Shown here one piece after another: positions 11,026-23,652 of a stretch of DNA of 64,000 nucleotides. Under the pieces are notes generated by a model. The model had not been told where the DNA came from. It saw only the letters and a program-made list of their open reading frames with translations, and searched no databases. Source of the stretch: Chloranthus sessilifolius (lineage: Eukaryota > Streptophyta > Magnoliopsida > Chloranthales > Chloranthaceae). The stretch covers positions 89,378,765 to 89,442,764 of the forward strand of contig CM037588.1 in NCBI GenBank assembly GCA_021018995.1. Reading direction: 5' to 3'. The translations under genes and the position numbers were made by a program. The stretch's first letter is position 1. Each line of letters opens with the position of its first letter.

Positions 11026-13545
11026 TGTAGACACCCCCATTTTGCCCTCTCGGAATATATAAATCTGTTCGATCAATCTTTGACCTCATAACCCAAATTG
11101 GGACCATATGCTAAAATAATAGCATATGGCTTAACACAGGCTAAAATAATAGCTCTGTGGCTCAGGCCCCATGACCCTAACGTAGGGACCATGCACTGAA
11201 ATAATAGTACATGGCTGAATATAGGCTGAAACAATAGCTCTATGGCTCAGATCCCGACGTAGGGAGACTATATACTGAAACAATAGTATCTAGCCAAAAT
11301 ACAGATTGAAATCATAGTCTAACATTTTAGACCCCTTAACCCTAACGTAGGGACCATGCACTAAAACAATAGTACATGACTGAGCAAAGGCTGAAATAAT
11401 AACTATGTGGCTCAGATCCCAATATAGGGAGACTACATATTGAAACAATAGTATATAGTTAAAATGTAGGCTAAAATAATAGTCTGGCATTTCATACCTG
11501 ACCCAGACTCAGAGAGCCCTGAATGACGTGCCTAAAACTACGCGTGCAATTCAATTACACGCAAAACCACAAACATGTAATCAGTCCCCCTTTCAGACCA
11601 GACTTCCTTTCCCCAAGCCACCTCGAGACTCAATTATGTGCCTCACATGAGACAAGCGATCGGATTTAGCACTCGACCACCGACTCACAATTGGCCTACA
11701 CCTGACCTAGTCTTACAGTCCTTGACCCCCAAGCTTCCTAGATCAAGCGCTTCTAAAGAGACGCTTAATCGGATTGTGCACCCTACACCAAGCATGTAAT
11801 TAGTCCTAACATTGTTAGAACTAGGAAACTCGTTGAGCAAGTCAGCCGGCCACTCACTAATTCGGTGACTGACTCAAAGCGATTAAGCACCAGGAGACAG
11901 GCAAGCAATCCAGTTAAATACTTGAAATAGGGCATTTAATTGGAGAAAAACCTATAAAAGATTTTTTTCTAATTCGCCCAAGAAGGGGGCATACAACACG
12001 AGAGAATGATTTTTTTTAGGATTCCGAAACCAAAGAACTTCGAAAACGAACACCTAGACGAACCTAATCATGATTTCAAGATTCAAGCTTTGAATTTTTA
12101 AGATTCCTATCCGCAACCCCGGTCATAAGTAAAAATCTTAGTTTTAAATTTAGGATTTCTCTTAGTTTCAATTATTAATATTAAATTTTTAGTCTTAGAT
12201 CGTAAACCCTTTTATTCAAACCGTAACTTTAATATCTAGTTCTAGTTTTCCAAATTTTGAACCAGTCCTTGATCTGACGACCTAATTCACCGACCATAGA
12301 CTTTAATTTTGTTCTAAAATCTTAATTTCCAGTCCTATCATTAATCTCTGGTTCTAGTTCTTAGTTTCTAGAACCAGTCGTTAATCATACAGCCTAATTT
12401 TCTGATTTTGAACTTGAATTCAGTCCTTAAAATTTTAAATTCTAGCTTTAATCCCTTAGTTTAATATTTCTAAAACCCCAAATATTAATTTCATTTTTTT
12501 TAATTCTAGTTTCATAATTTAATTCATGATTACAATCTCAAAAATGACTGTAAAAATCCAAAAATACTATTTTATAATCCAAAATTCAACTTGCTTTAAT
12601 CTCAGCCACCTGATTCCCCAAGGGAGCTTACGGAGGGTACTCGGGAACGAGGCCAATCCTTCTTAGCATAGCGGGCCAAAAACCCCTTTTTTCTTAGAAT
12701 TTTAGTAGGATTAATTCATTGCTTTAATTAAAATTTTAGTAAAATTAATTCATTGCTTCAGTTAGAATTTTAGTATAATATAATTTATTGCTTTAATCAG
12801 AATTAGTAAAAAGGTATTTCCTTTATCTTAATTAAAATTTAGTATAGTTAATTCATTACTTTAAATCATATTTTTTTAGTAAAGTTAATTTCTCGATCTG
12901 ATTAGAAAATTTGATAAGATTAGTTCCTTTATTTTAATTAGATTTTTAGTATAGCTAATTTATTTGCTTTAACTAGATCTTAATAAAATTAGTTTATTTG
13001 TTTTAATTGGATTTTAATAAAATGAATTCATTACTTAAATTAGAGTTCTAGTAAAATTAGTTCTCTATTTTAATTAGAATTGCTGCAAAATTATTATAAT
13101 TGCTTTCCTTAGAATTCTAGTACAATCAGCATACTTGATTTAATTAGAGTTTTATCATAATTGAAATATCTGCATTCCTAGTACAAGTAGGAGACTAATA
13201 TTAATTAGACTTCTGGTAGCATTAGGAAATTAAATTAATTAGACTTTTAACAAGAGTAAAACATTAAAATTAATTAGACTCCTAGTAGGATTAGGAGACT
13301 AAATTAATTAGACTTTCAATAGGATTAGAATATTAGACTAGATCACTATAATAAATTCACATAACTATACTCACAATCGAATTAAGAAATTCAAACAAAT
13401 CAGAATTATAGCAACCATCACAGTGAAAGAAAAGGAAAACTAAACTATCTAAATTAAAAGAAGAGCCAATGCTGCTGATGTTCGCCGGCGGATGATTCAG
13501 TAAAGAAGTAACCCACACCGGCTCTAAAGCATGATCACTGACATG
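11026..13545 (+). mobile_element. LTR A, Tat-like (3' LTR)
   Basis: It starts TGTAGACACCCCCATTTTG, matching LTR B (46177) and the reverse complement of LTR C (42079). It contains a hairpin array (11105-11490), a TATAAAAG box at 11953-11960, a long A/T-rich region (12100-13400) with many diverged TTAATTAGA-type repeats, and GGTACTCGGGAA at about 12637, which is shared with LTR B at about 47067. The 3' end near 13545-13600 is uncertain. It abuts minus-strand integrase sequence of another element, so a rearrangement or insertion junction lies between about 13545 and 13692. Confidence 0.6.
11105..11490. repeat. Hairpin array in U3 of LTR A
   Basis: About ten quasi-palindromic units share a central (A/G)AAATAATAG or GAAACAATAG. 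The clearest, at 11105-11130, has perfect 10-bp arms CCATATGCTA / TAGCATATGG around a 6-nt loop. Others centre near 11145, 11197, 11232, 11280, 11311, 11367, 11396, 11445 and 11474. Arm sequences alternate between a CATGCACT-type and an AGGCT-type. The array is upstream of the TATA box. Confidence 0.75.
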
Positions 13546-13691
13546 TTGTAGCGTCGTTAAATATCTGTAGCTGGCGATCGCAACAAATTAGAAACCTTCC
13601 TAGAAAACTACCCCCCCTCCTTTTTTTTTTATTTCTAACATTCCAAGCGCCGCATCTCTAGAGTCCACCTGGACAGACTTGGGCCATTGAT

Positions 13692-14443
13692 TCAATGAGG
13701 ACCGAGAGGAGACCCAGAAAAAGCGCACACCAACAAGCCTGACTCAAGTAGTATACAGAGCGATGGTACTTCAACCTCTACCGACAGGATGGCCTCAGTT
13801 CCATATACAAGGGAGAACGGTGTTGCCCCTATAGCGATGCGGATCGATGTTTTGAAGGCCCATAAAGTGAATGGTAACATTTCGCTCTAATCTCGATAGG
13901 TGACAACCATCTTCTCAAGGATGAGAACGATCATTTTGTTAGCAGCTTCCACGGCCCCATTGGTTTGTGGCCGATATGGTGACGAGCAATGATGTTTGAT
14001 CTTGTACCGCTCACAGAAGGGCTTGATGCGCTTGCTCACGAAGTTCGTGCCATTATCTATGATGATATCCTTGGGTATGCCAAATCGGCAAACAATATTG
14101 CTTTTGATGAATTTCTCAACATGCCGAGCAGTGATGTTCGTGTAGGATGTCACCTCTACCGATTTGGTAAAGTATTCAATGGCAACCAGGATGAATTAAT
14201 GTATGTTTGATGCTTTCGGATTGACATCGGGGTGGCAAATGGCCATGGAGTGGTCATGCCGTGTAGATCTATAGTCGAAGCATGGATCAGACTGGAGTGT
14301 TCTTGGCATTTGTAGAACTTTTGAATGTGCTTGCAATAGTTAGTTTCCATGGTGGTCCAGAAATACCCTTGCCGTAGGATCTTTTTGGCAAACATGTGCC
14401 CATTGACGTGGGCCCCGCACACTCTCTCGTGAATCTCTTTCAT
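13692..14443 (-). pseudogene. Integrase of Tat-like element C, fragmented
   Basis: Three minus-strand pieces in order. 14443-14156 carries the zinc-binding part with GHMFAKKILRQGYFW and a late Cys (YKCQEH), the partner Cys apparently lost. 14153-13887 holds catalytic-core motifs FGIPKDIIIDNGTNF (second Asp) and SSPYRPQTNGAVEAANK (Glu). 13880-13692 holds PFTLWAFKTSIRIAIGATPFSLVYG. Pieces are in different frames. Integrase would insert the cDNA into the genome. No chromodomain follows. Downstream (left), sequence stops resembling this element near 13650. Confidence 0.75.
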
Positions 14444-14781
14444 GATGTTTGCTGCCTCGCTTTCAGTTAGGCATCAGAGTAAGATATTATTATATGACCG
14501 CTTATAAAGCCACTCACTGCAAATGACATAGTTGCCGCTAAACATTGAATGGTTTATCTGTCTTCTTTGGATATCCCCTCAGGGAATGCTCGAGTTTTGA
14601 GGAAATTCTTGATATCTAAGAGCCACGGTGGCTCATCATCCAACCTTGGGGGTTCCTCAATCTGGAGGCAGAAGGCCGGCTCGTTTCTCTGTTTAATCAT
14701 GATTGGCTTCATCATAACACCATAGGGAATTTTCACCATTGATGCCAATGTTGCCAGGGCATCGGCGAACCTATTTCTTCC

Positions 14782-15120
14782 TCACAGGAGATAGGAGAAA
14801 GTAACATCATCGAAGCATGCTATCGGATCTTTGAGGTGTTCATGGTATGGGACCAACTTCTCATCCTTCATCTTTCGATCTCTGGTTGTCTGGCATATGA
14901 TCAATTGTGAGTCGCCAAACACCCTGAGGTGAGTTACGTTTAGGTCTAGAGCTGCTTGTAAGCCAGCTACGCATGCCTCATATTCAACCATGTTGTTAGT
15001 GCAGGGGAAGTTGATTTTAATGGAAATTGGTATGTGGGACCCCCTTGGCTAGATTAGGATAGCACCAACTCCTTGACCCTTAGCATTTGCCGCTCCGTCG
15101 AAGTGCATCACCCAGGACTC
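14782..15120 (-). pseudogene. Second (archaeal-type) RNase H domain of element C
   Basis: It starts within the RT-RNase H frame at WVMHFDGAANAKGQGVGAIL, and continues after a break with EYEACVAGLQAALDL and LRVFGDSQLIICQ, the expected Asp, Glu and Asp motifs of a plant Gypsy additional RNase H. A second RNase H between the classical RNase H and integrase is a diagnostic of the Tat lineage. A stop near 15049 and a frame change separate the halves. Confidence 0.7.
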
Positions 15121-16443
15121 CTTTGTCTCTACTATATCATCCTTTGTCTTGAAGAAGATGTCCTCGTCTGGGAATTCGGTCCTTAAAGGTTCATAATTAG
15201 GTAAGGGATTACCAGCAAGATGATCAGCGAGCGCTTGCCCCTTGATTAACTTCTGAGTGACGTAGGTGATGTCAAATTCAGATAGTAGGAGCTGCCAACA
15301 TACAGTCCGCCCAGTGTGGGCCAACTTTTCAAATAGGTACTTTAATGAATCCATGTGAGCTAGGAGTAGAACGACTTGGGATAACAAATAGTGGCAGAGC
15401 CTCTGGGTAGCCCATACGAGATCTAGGCAAGTTTTCTCTAGATGAGAATAGCGCATCTCATAGTCGGTGAACTTCTTACTCAGGTAGTAGATGGCTTGCT
15501 CTCTTCTTCCTGTCTGGTCATATTGCCCTAAGACACATCCCATTGAAACTTCCATCATAGAGATATACATTAAGAGTTGTCTCCCTAGCTCAGGTGGTAC
15601 TAATACTGGAGGGTTGAGAAGGTAGCCCTTGATTTTATCGAATGCCACATGACAGTCGTCATTCCATTCAACAGGAGAATCTTTCCTTAGCAACTTGAAG
15701 ATTGGTGTGCAGATAGGTGTGAGCTATGCAATGAACTGATTGATTTACTGTATTCTGTCAAGGAAACCTCTGACCTCTTTTTTGGTAGACGTTGGTGGCA
15801 TTTTCATGATGGCCTTTACCTTGACTAGGTCAATCTCGATACCTCCCTTGCTAACGATGAATCCTAGCAACTTTCCTGACATGGCGCCAAATGCGCATTT
15901 ATGAGGATTCAGACGTAACCTATATTTTCTCAGCCTCTCAAACAGCTTTTGGAGGTTTATCAGATGGTCACTTCGCTCCGGTGACTTGGCGATCATGTCA
16001 TCATCATACACCTCAATTTCTCGATGCATCATGTCATCGAAGAGGGTTGTCATCGTTCTTTGGTATGCTGCACCAGCATTTTTCAACCCGAATGGTATGA
16101 CTCACTAGCAAAAAATTCTCCAAGGGGTGATAAATGTTGTCTTCTCTCGATCTGCCTCTGCCATCCTGATCTGATTGTATCCGAAGAATCCATCCATGAA
16201 GGAGAGCATCACGTGCTTAGCATTGTTATCGACCAAGATGTCGATGTGCGGTAATGGGAAGTCGTCCTTCGGGCTCGCCTTGTTCAGGTTTCGGAAGTCA
16301 ATGCACATGCGGACCCCATCCTTCTTTGGTATTGGAACAATATTGGCTAGCCACTGTGGGTATTTGGAGACCATGAGAAATCTTGCATCATATTGCGGAT
16401 GACCTCGTCTTTTACTTTCAGCATCCACTCGGGTCGGGGTCAT
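15049..16443 (-). pseudogene. Reverse transcriptase-RNase H of Tat-like element C
   Basis: The minus-strand pieces 16443-16105, 16086-15745 and 15693-15049 line up as one RT-RNase H. The first has VPIPKKDGVRMCIDFRNLNK and SFMDGFFGYNQI (first catalytic Asp). The second has the active-site box EVYDDDMIAKS, where most relatives have YVDD, and HKCAFGAMSGKLLGFIVS. The third has the RNase H connection and IYYLSKKFTDYEMRYSHLEK. Stops and frame changes occur near 16090-16105 and 15700-15745. It would copy element RNA into DNA. Confidence 0.8.
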
Positions 16444-16444
16444 C

Positions 16445-16810
16445 TCAATTTTTGCTTGACCGACCTAATATCAGGGTAGAGTGGCAACTCATGCTCGACC
16501 AAAGGAAATTGATCATGCTTTTTCTTTCCTCGAGAGATAGCGATGTTCCGATCTTAGTGATTCTAGGAACCTCCTCGGTCCCTAGATTAACGTCCTCTAT
16601 TTCTTCAATGATAGGAGTAAGACCATGCTCAAAGTCGGTAAACTGCTCAAGGAGTTCATTAGGGAGCTCCTTAGTAAGGATTTTCTCGTCCATACTCGTG
16701 ACTCCTACCTCTTGTATTTCTAAAGGAAAGGGGTCGATTTCACGTGGGACGGGGATTTCGATTAAGGCATCATTTTCTTTGACTTTATTCAGAATTTTGA
16801 AAGACAACAT
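16445..16810 (-). pseudogene. Protease-RT linker of element C
   Basis: A 121-residue open stretch just upstream of RT on the minus strand, with LGTEEVPRITKIGTSLSLEERKSMINFLW in its second half (about residues 76-104). In Tat-like polyproteins this short segment lies before RT; the adjoining start of RT is in another frame. Between 16810 and 17118 lies spacer with an A-run at 16942-16953. Confidence 0.6.
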
Positions 16811-17117
16811 TTTTGAATTTTATATTTTTTCTATGTTTTTGAGATTTGTTTTTCTTCGAAAATGAGCTCTTGGCAAAGCGAGCCCCTATATATACACGGT
16901 ATTACCTACCAAGGGCTCATCTCACTTTTTATAGGTTATTTAAAAAAAAAAAAATTGGTGTCAAATTTTAGGCCACTCGTTGCTTCCAGAGTTTGGGATA
17001 AAGAAGCCCAATTCCATACCTGTGGTGTTGCTCCTTTACCTGTTTAGATGGAGGGGGTGGCTGATATGATTCTTTAGAGTCAGCCTCCATCATGTTGACA
17101 TTGGGTTAGTCTGCGAT

Positions 17118-17723
17118 TTAGTCCTCAAACGTCAGTACGGTGCTGTGGTGGTTTACCACAGGGGGGGATTGTGCAGGTATGACAAACTCTTCCTCAAATA
17201 GGAACAGGGCAGCTAAGTTTATTTCTAAATGGGGAGGAAGAATTTGGGGATTGTTGGGGTGGATAGGGGCCACAAGTTTGTGTGGGGTTAATTGTATTGC
17301 CCCATTATGATCAATCTTCACAATCCCGGCACTCACAAAGGTGTTTGGAGGTGAGGCCTAGGACAGGATTCTTCTTCCAAATTGATTCCCTGGACTCTTA
17401 CTGTAGCAATGGTTCGGGCTTTCTCCTTAGCCTCTCGAACTTCTTTCGTGGGTTTGTATCCTAACCCAAATCTAACCTGTTGCCCACTTTTGGCTTTGAC
17501 TGGCTCTTTCTGGCCTTGTAATCAGGGTCCTAGTCCCTTTCCTTTGTGGTAACCCCATTTCTGGAGCATGGCCACAGCTGCTACCATTCCGCCTCCAGTT
17601 TTTAGAGTGATGTTTTTTAGGGGTTCTAAGACTATCGTCGATACCTCATATTCAAAGTTGTGGAGGTCTGCATCCTTGGTTGTGTGCGACACATCCAATA
17701 CTTTGGGGTTCCCAATATTGTGG
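17118..17723 (-). pseudogene. Protease tail and G-patch-like region of element C, left of the Athila insertion
   Basis: Reading the minus strand from 17723 leftward gives NIGNPKVLDVSHTTKDADLH, then EYEVSTIVLEPLKNITLKTG, then AAVAMLQKWGYHKGKGLGP-like sequence, the protease-downstream and G-patch-like segment of Tat elements. The remainder to 17118 is acidic/proline-rich linker with stops. The sequence joins the protease at 28841-29302 across the nested element once one copy of the target duplication is discounted. Confidence 0.6.
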
Positions 17724-17728
17724 GTAGA

Positions 17729-20416
17729 AAAACTTGTTGCATTAGGCTACTTGGTGTGAAAGTGTGCTTATGTTATTGTGTGGTGGAAATCAATTGAAAA
17801 CAAAGTAATATAAGAGAATGGATTCAGCACAACCAAAGTAATCCTAGACCTGCAAGATTCAGGGTCTATTGTAGCAAGTTTTGATAAGTAAGAGTTTGTC
17901 CCATAGAGAAAATGATCAAGAGCCCAAATTGGGCACTGATAGTATGCCTCCAGATTTGACTGCAGATCTGACAATCCTAAGAGAAGGGAGTTGGGTGTCA
18001 CGACTACACTAAATTTACACAAAAAGGGAAAATAAAGTGCAGGCTTATCCTAAATAAAGGGTTGAGAAGAAGATGGTGGTAGTGTGTGTCAAAATACAAT
18101 ACAAAAATTATAAGAAGTAAGCATGTTATGCTAGAGTTAATGATACAGTAATGTAATTCAGATTTTGTTTGTCTCTGCAGTGCTCCTTGCTGAGACACTA
18201 TTAAAAGCCTCAACAAGGTATAAGCTCCCAATTTAATCCATGCCATTTGGGGCGCTCTTAGGGCTATACTCTGTCCACTATAACGGTCACTGCGTATCCG
18301 ATAGAGTCTGTCAAATATCATTAGTTAAACCAGAAATTCGCTAGTCTAATCCAGAAGAGTGGACTGATCATTTCCATAGCCACTAGACCAGCTCTAGTCA
18401 TGAATACTATTGCAGCACTATGTAATGCCAGTGCTACAAGCTCCCCAGATCTATGCACAATCCTAGCTGACATCCATAGGTATTCCAACCAATAAGATCC
18501 TAAGTGCTTTGTTAAGGCATACTGCTCACTAGTGCCCGCAAAAAGGACCATGCAATAGGTTGAATAAGGCCTTTAGCTCAGCTGGTCATTGCTACAAATA
18601 GCCTGCAATGACTGAGCCTTAAGCTGTAATTACTATAAGAGATCAGATCTAACATCTGATATCAATTAGGTAGAACAGAGGGGAGCCAACTACTATACAA
18701 ACCTCCTAATAAGGCTCTAAAAGCTCATGTGCAGGGGAGAAGAATCCTTCTCAAACATGTGGATAGACACAACCTTAGGGCTATACTATGTCCACTTGAA
18801 TGGTCAGAGGGTATCCCATTAGTCTATCCATTCCACAGAAGCCTGAGAAAGAACATGAAAATAGCTACAACCACCATGGTCTGCAGGCCTCCGAGCTCCT
18901 TGGATCTCACAATAAATCCATCATTGCTTTCCATGTGTCTATCAAACCAAGAGAAATCAGATGGTAAATAAAATACCTATTAGAAACTAAATGGGCTAGT
19001 CTCAAATTCATGGATCCTATAAACATCTAAAGAAATGATAAGATCTATAGATTTGATTAAGCATTAAAATAGCAGTTTATTGATAACAGTAAAACTTACA
19101 ATGAACTATCTCCTGGTTATAGCCTATACACAACTACTCGGCTAAGATCCCAACATATACAAAAATCTATTATAAAACTGAAACAAAACTAAACCTAGCT
19201 GCTTACAGGGGGATTACCTAGCAAGTGCTGAGCTAAGAGAGAAGAAAAGAAATAGGAAAACAAAGGTGATAAAACCCTAACCCTAGCCTGCTAGAGCTCT
19301 CAGTCGGTAGAGGATGAAGGAAAGATGAAAATAATAAACTTTAAGTACAGCTTATTTACTCTGTGAAAATGGCCTTGACTCTTAAGAGGTTAACCTAATT
19401 ATTTCAACAGACATGGAATTGTTATAACCCATGAATGCCTTGAGATGTGTTCCTCGAAATCCACACCTCAGGAAGTGTGCCCTAGCCTTGGGAAATTCTC
19501 AAAAGGTCCTTGAATAAAACTAAGAAGTTGAAAGCTCGTGCTTCGTGGGGCTGGGAGTTGCTTTTAGCTCACTCGCGTAGTTGCTTTGCCTTCGCGAAGT
19601 TGACTTTGACTGATGGGAAGGGCTCATTCGCGCAGTAGAACTTTTAGTGAATCGCACAGTTGCTTCGCATCTTAGTGTTGTCGTAGACATAATTTGGAGT
19701 GCTAGGATTTCTCACACAGTAGAGCTTCAGAAGCTCTTTCTCGAGCAGGTGAGTTCCTGCGCTTACCTAGTAACTTGTAAGGGTCCAGGGTGTGCGAGAT
19801 CTAGGCGAGAGGAATTCTGGGCGTCTCTCTCATCCAGGGCCACGTGATAACTCCGCGAGGTGACTTTTGGTTCTTTGTGCATATGAGCTTGCAACGTTCT
19901 GCGCACAGCTGCTTTGGGGCTCAATCTTCGCGAGAGCTTCGCGAGGGCAGATTCTGAGAGTTTTAAGCTGCGAGATCTTTGCGATGGCTTTACAACTCGC
20001 CTCTTGATTGCGTGCCTTATCTCTGCGAAGGCCTCTTCTACTGCATCTTTAGCTTCACGAGGAAGCTCCTCAACTCTGCAAAGTCCATCATTTATAGCTC
20101 TAGTGCATTGCCCTTGTTGCTGTCACAGTCTCCTCCCTTCTCTACTAATCTTCATTCATCTGCTAGATTGGTCAATGATGATCAGCAACAGTGAGTCACC
20201 ATGGTGAGTACTACCAAGGTGTTCCATCATGCTTTGGTTCAGCTGTCATCTTTGCTTGTATTCTCCCTCTTTTGGGCCAAAAAGTAAGGATTTTGCATTA
20301 AACTGCAAATTTTATTACCAACTGTAAAACATACTTAACACATGTTTATTAGTGGGCTTCAAGGTCCATCAAAGGCTAGGTTAAGAGGTGAAAAGTGGTA
20401 CTTTTAGTGAATAACA
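17729..20416 (-). repeat. 3' LTR of the Athila-like element
   Basis: It begins on the plus strand with AAAACTTGTTGCATTAGGC and ends AGTGAATAACA. It aligns along its whole length to 26161-28835, including CCTGCAAGATTCAGGGTCT and the 'CAACAAGGTATAAGCTCCCA' segment. The adjoining polypurine-type sequence lies at 20417-20440. The U3 part (right side, minus orientation) holds TTCGCGAAG-type motifs. No coding potential. Confidence 0.85.
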
Positions 20417-20450
20417 CACCTCTAAACCTAATCTTTGCTAGTCCCTGAGC
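20417..20450 (-). other. Polypurine-type tract of the Athila-like element
   Basis: On the minus strand: GGGACTAGCAAAG, then ATTAGGTTTAGAGGTG directly before the LTR start TGTTATT. The GACTAGCAAA...GGTG|TG pattern recurs before the 3' LTR of element D (48951-48963) and is typical of Athila-type elements. Confidence 0.6.
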
Positions 20451-22400
20451 AAAGGGAAAATTAAGAAAACTATTCTAAGAAATTGAAAAGCCACTTTCGT
20501 AGGGAGCACGGATACATTTAGCATATGTACCAAGCCTTTTAGACCCCTAGGTGATCCCTTGTGGAGGAGTGAAGTCTCCTGAGGGTTTTCAGTGAAGATA
20601 CCCACAAACTTCTCAATGAAACAGTTAACAATGGTGCAATATTATTAGGTCAGCTATCAAAAAACAGAGCATCAATTCACCATTGATTCAAATAAAAATG
20701 TGAGGAATTTAGATATGAAAAGCACAGACATTTAATCATCACAAACTCTACCTGAGTGCACAACATTTCCAATTAGCTCACAACAAGGGGGGCCAACACA
20801 TGTATGTCAGCACTGAGCTCATCATTAATTCAAAAATGATGTTGTAGGCTATGCCTAATACATTCAACATCAGATCCACTGCTCACCAAGGCATACTCTC
20901 ACAAGGGACCTTGAGGGTTTCATTTTCTCTCAAGCTCAAGAGCAGTTACAAACCCCAAATGGGTCTGTAAGCATGAGCATAGGCAAAGCACTTAAGTCCT
21001 GGCATCATTGGCATATCCTCACCATAGATTGGACAACTCCTTGTCTCTACATGATAGCTCATTCACTTTGGATCACAAGGTCTTTTAACTGGGTTGTGAT
21101 GAGGCATATGAAGTGGGTTATAAAGAATGTAGGGTTGAAAAGGGGTTCAGAATTTGATAAATCAGTAGGTGAAGGAGGTGATTCATGACTTCACCCCTTT
21201 GTAGTTCAGTACCTTTCATTCTCTTTCAATTATTTATTTATTTATTTTTTTTAGCCTTGAAGTAGCTAGTTTCTCCTCTTCATTCTGATTTTTCCAATGA
21301 ACTTATCCTCTTGATTCCTCACTCACTCCTCTTCATTATTGTTTTTCTTTCTTTTCTTGTATTTTTCTTTCTGTCTTTGTTTTTATTTTTATGACTTTCC
21401 ACCGCTTTCCTCAGCTGCTACGCTACTCTACTTTAGGTATCTCTTCTCCATTCACCCAATGTTGACCCTATCTTGTCCATCTTCAGCACCTTCTCCTTTA
21501 CCTTCTGAATTCTCAGAGTGAGGGTAGGTTTGAATCAGGTCCATAGGTTCAGGTACAAGTACTCGGGTGTATTTTGCAAAAAATTGGAGTTAAGGCTCAA
21601 CAGGTGTGTGCTCAAGGGCAGTTGAAGGATTTGGCCTGTTTAAGGTCAAACTGTCCAAGAGAAGGCCTTGATCCTTTCCTAGGATTCATGAGTGTTGTCA
21701 ATTGCTTCAACTTGGAGGTGCCTAACTTCTAGTGAGGGCATTGCCTCAGCCAGTCCTTAGAGCTAGAAAAATTGCCTCAGTCACTCCTCGAAGGAAGGAA
21801 AAAAATAAAAAATAAAAGATTTTGTAGGCCCAACTCTCACTAGTTATGGTCTTCCATTAAACTTTTAAGTATGCCCTTACCTTTTTCTCTCTTTAATGAT
21901 TCACTCAGTACTGATACAGGTGAGTTTATTTGGTGTTCACATCAAGGAAAAGTTAAAACTTAAAAGATTGTAATGCCTAAAAGTTTACAAAAGTTTTAAA
22001 TTTCTCATTTTTTTAATGATTCTTAGGTGAACATGTTCTGTTTCTCTCTTGCTCACTTGCATCTACCGCACTTAGGTTAATTATTTCATTAGCAGAGCTT
22101 GCCACACCCCCAAACCTATGAGGAGCAGTGTCCTCACTGATTCAAAGGTGAGATGTGCAGCAAGCATAAAACATAAAAATTAACAAAACAAAAACTACAA
22201 AAAGAGAAAAAGAACACACAAAACAAATGAGGAATTACGCACATGTATAAGCAAAATAGTGACAGATTTTATTATAGAGGCAAAAGCAAATAGATTACAA
22301 AAAGATAAAAAATTATAGACCTAAGAACAATCTAAGCAAAACTTTCTGCGAGACAAAATGGTTCTTCCTCCTGGCTCAGGGATATCCTCAACCTACTGTG
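20451..22400 (-). other. 3' untranslated region of the Athila-like element
   Basis: About 2 kb between the late ORF and the 3' LTR with no credible coding frame on either strand. It has T-rich runs at 21230-21410. Long non-coding 3' regions are usual in Athila-type elements. Confidence 0.45.
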
Positions 22401-22440
22401 GAAGAGGAACTATAAGCCGAGAGGAGGGGAAAGACGAGGA

Positions 22441-22821
22441 TCATGGAGATGGGTGTTGAGCAGGTGGTGGGGGGCTTTCAGAAGATGGTGGGGGAGATGC
22501 AGGTGGTTCGGTGTGTTGCTTCTTCTTCTCTCTCTTCTCCTTTTTCTTCTCCTCCTTGGCCAGGATCCTCTGGACTTCTTCGTACCCATCCCAAAGAAAT
22601 TGTAATGGGTCCGGCTCCTTAGGCGGTGGGGGGTCGAACCACAAAGGATAGAATTTGTTTGGAAACTCGGTTGGTTTGCCATCCACCATGGTTGTGAGTA
22701 AAGAGGGACTACTAAGGTTAGAGGAGAAAGGATGGGAAGAGGGCGAACTATCCCTGTATTTAAGGTACTTGGATGGTGGAATATGGATGGCCATATTAAC
22801 TTTTTGTCTCTTTCCAAGCAT
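22441..22821 (-). CDS. Uncharacterised 126-residue ORF in the env-like position
   Basis: An ATG-initiated frame downstream of the integrase remnant. The N-terminal part includes IPPSKYLKYRDSSP and a serine-rich stretch; the middle has DGKPTEFPNKFYPLWFDPPPP and FLWDGYEEVQRILAKEE; the tail is a lysine/glutamate-rich helix followed by Pro/Ser repeats ending PPPPAQHPSP. No signal peptide or membrane segment is seen. Its position matches the late or env-like ORF of Athila elements, but I recognise no family. An overlapping 138-codon frame (22410-22826) looks like a shadow. It may be a remnant. Confidence 0.35.
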   Translation of the reverse strand: MLGKRQKVNMAIHIPPSKYLKYRDSSPSSHPFSSNLSSPSLLTTMVDGKPTEFPNKFYPLWFDPPPPKEPDPLQFLWDGYEEVQRILAKEEKKKEKREKKKQHTEPPASPPPSSESPPPPAQHPSP

Positions 22822-23652
22822 GGCAATAAATTATGATTATTCTGAGAATGATAAATTGCACAACTGATTATAGGGAAAGAGAGCTCACACTAAATGATGG
22901 TCTAATTTTAGCCTTGGTAATTAAGGTAATCCCACGTTTCGCATAGCTCCATACTAGTATTTGTGGACCAATATTCTCGCATAGTACAACTGTACATTTA
23001 TGAGAAGGAAAAGTGCACAGAAGAATCATAGCTCCATGAGTACAGAATCAAAACTATGTGTGGCTCACGGAGGTACTTCGCTGAGTATACGTTGGGATTG
23101 AGCACGCAAAGTAGTTGTACATTTCTTGCGTAACTTAGCTGGTGATCTCCACGAAGAACAAACTCTTGGAGTTTCAAGGTGTCGCGCACTAGAATATGTG
23201 GAAAACTGCTTTGCGCACCCTCATGACTCCCCAAGTAAGCTTTGACATGGCCCACGATTATGACAATGAGGCCATTTAACCCCGCGATCGAGACCAACAC
23301 GCGACCTCTTTGCACCATTTGTGCTCAGGCCTGTACTTGCACAATGTCATGCACCCACTTAGTTGCCATCAGCATCTACCCATCACATGGATTCCTTTTT
23401 CAAATGAGAATAGCCTCCCTAATACTACTACATGCATAGCAAAAATTCCAAATGATAAAATACTTTTATGCAAACAGAGTCTAAACAGCTGCAATGCTAG
23501 TACTTTGCTCAATATTCATCTCCCATGTTACTGACAGAAATGAACAATATTAAGAATAAAACCTATACAACATTTGAAAATAAATAAGTACACAGAACAA
23601 AACAAAACAAACACACAAAATAGATATGGCACATATAATATAAGGCTGTGCA

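Noticed and set aside
16383..16865. 160-codon plus-strand frame
   Set aside because: Shadow of the minus-strand protease-RT linker; no domain resemblance.
22410..22826. 138-codon minus-strand frame overlapping the 126-codon ORF
   Set aside because: Composition (His/Pro/Arg runs) looks like an out-of-frame translation of the neighbouring frame.
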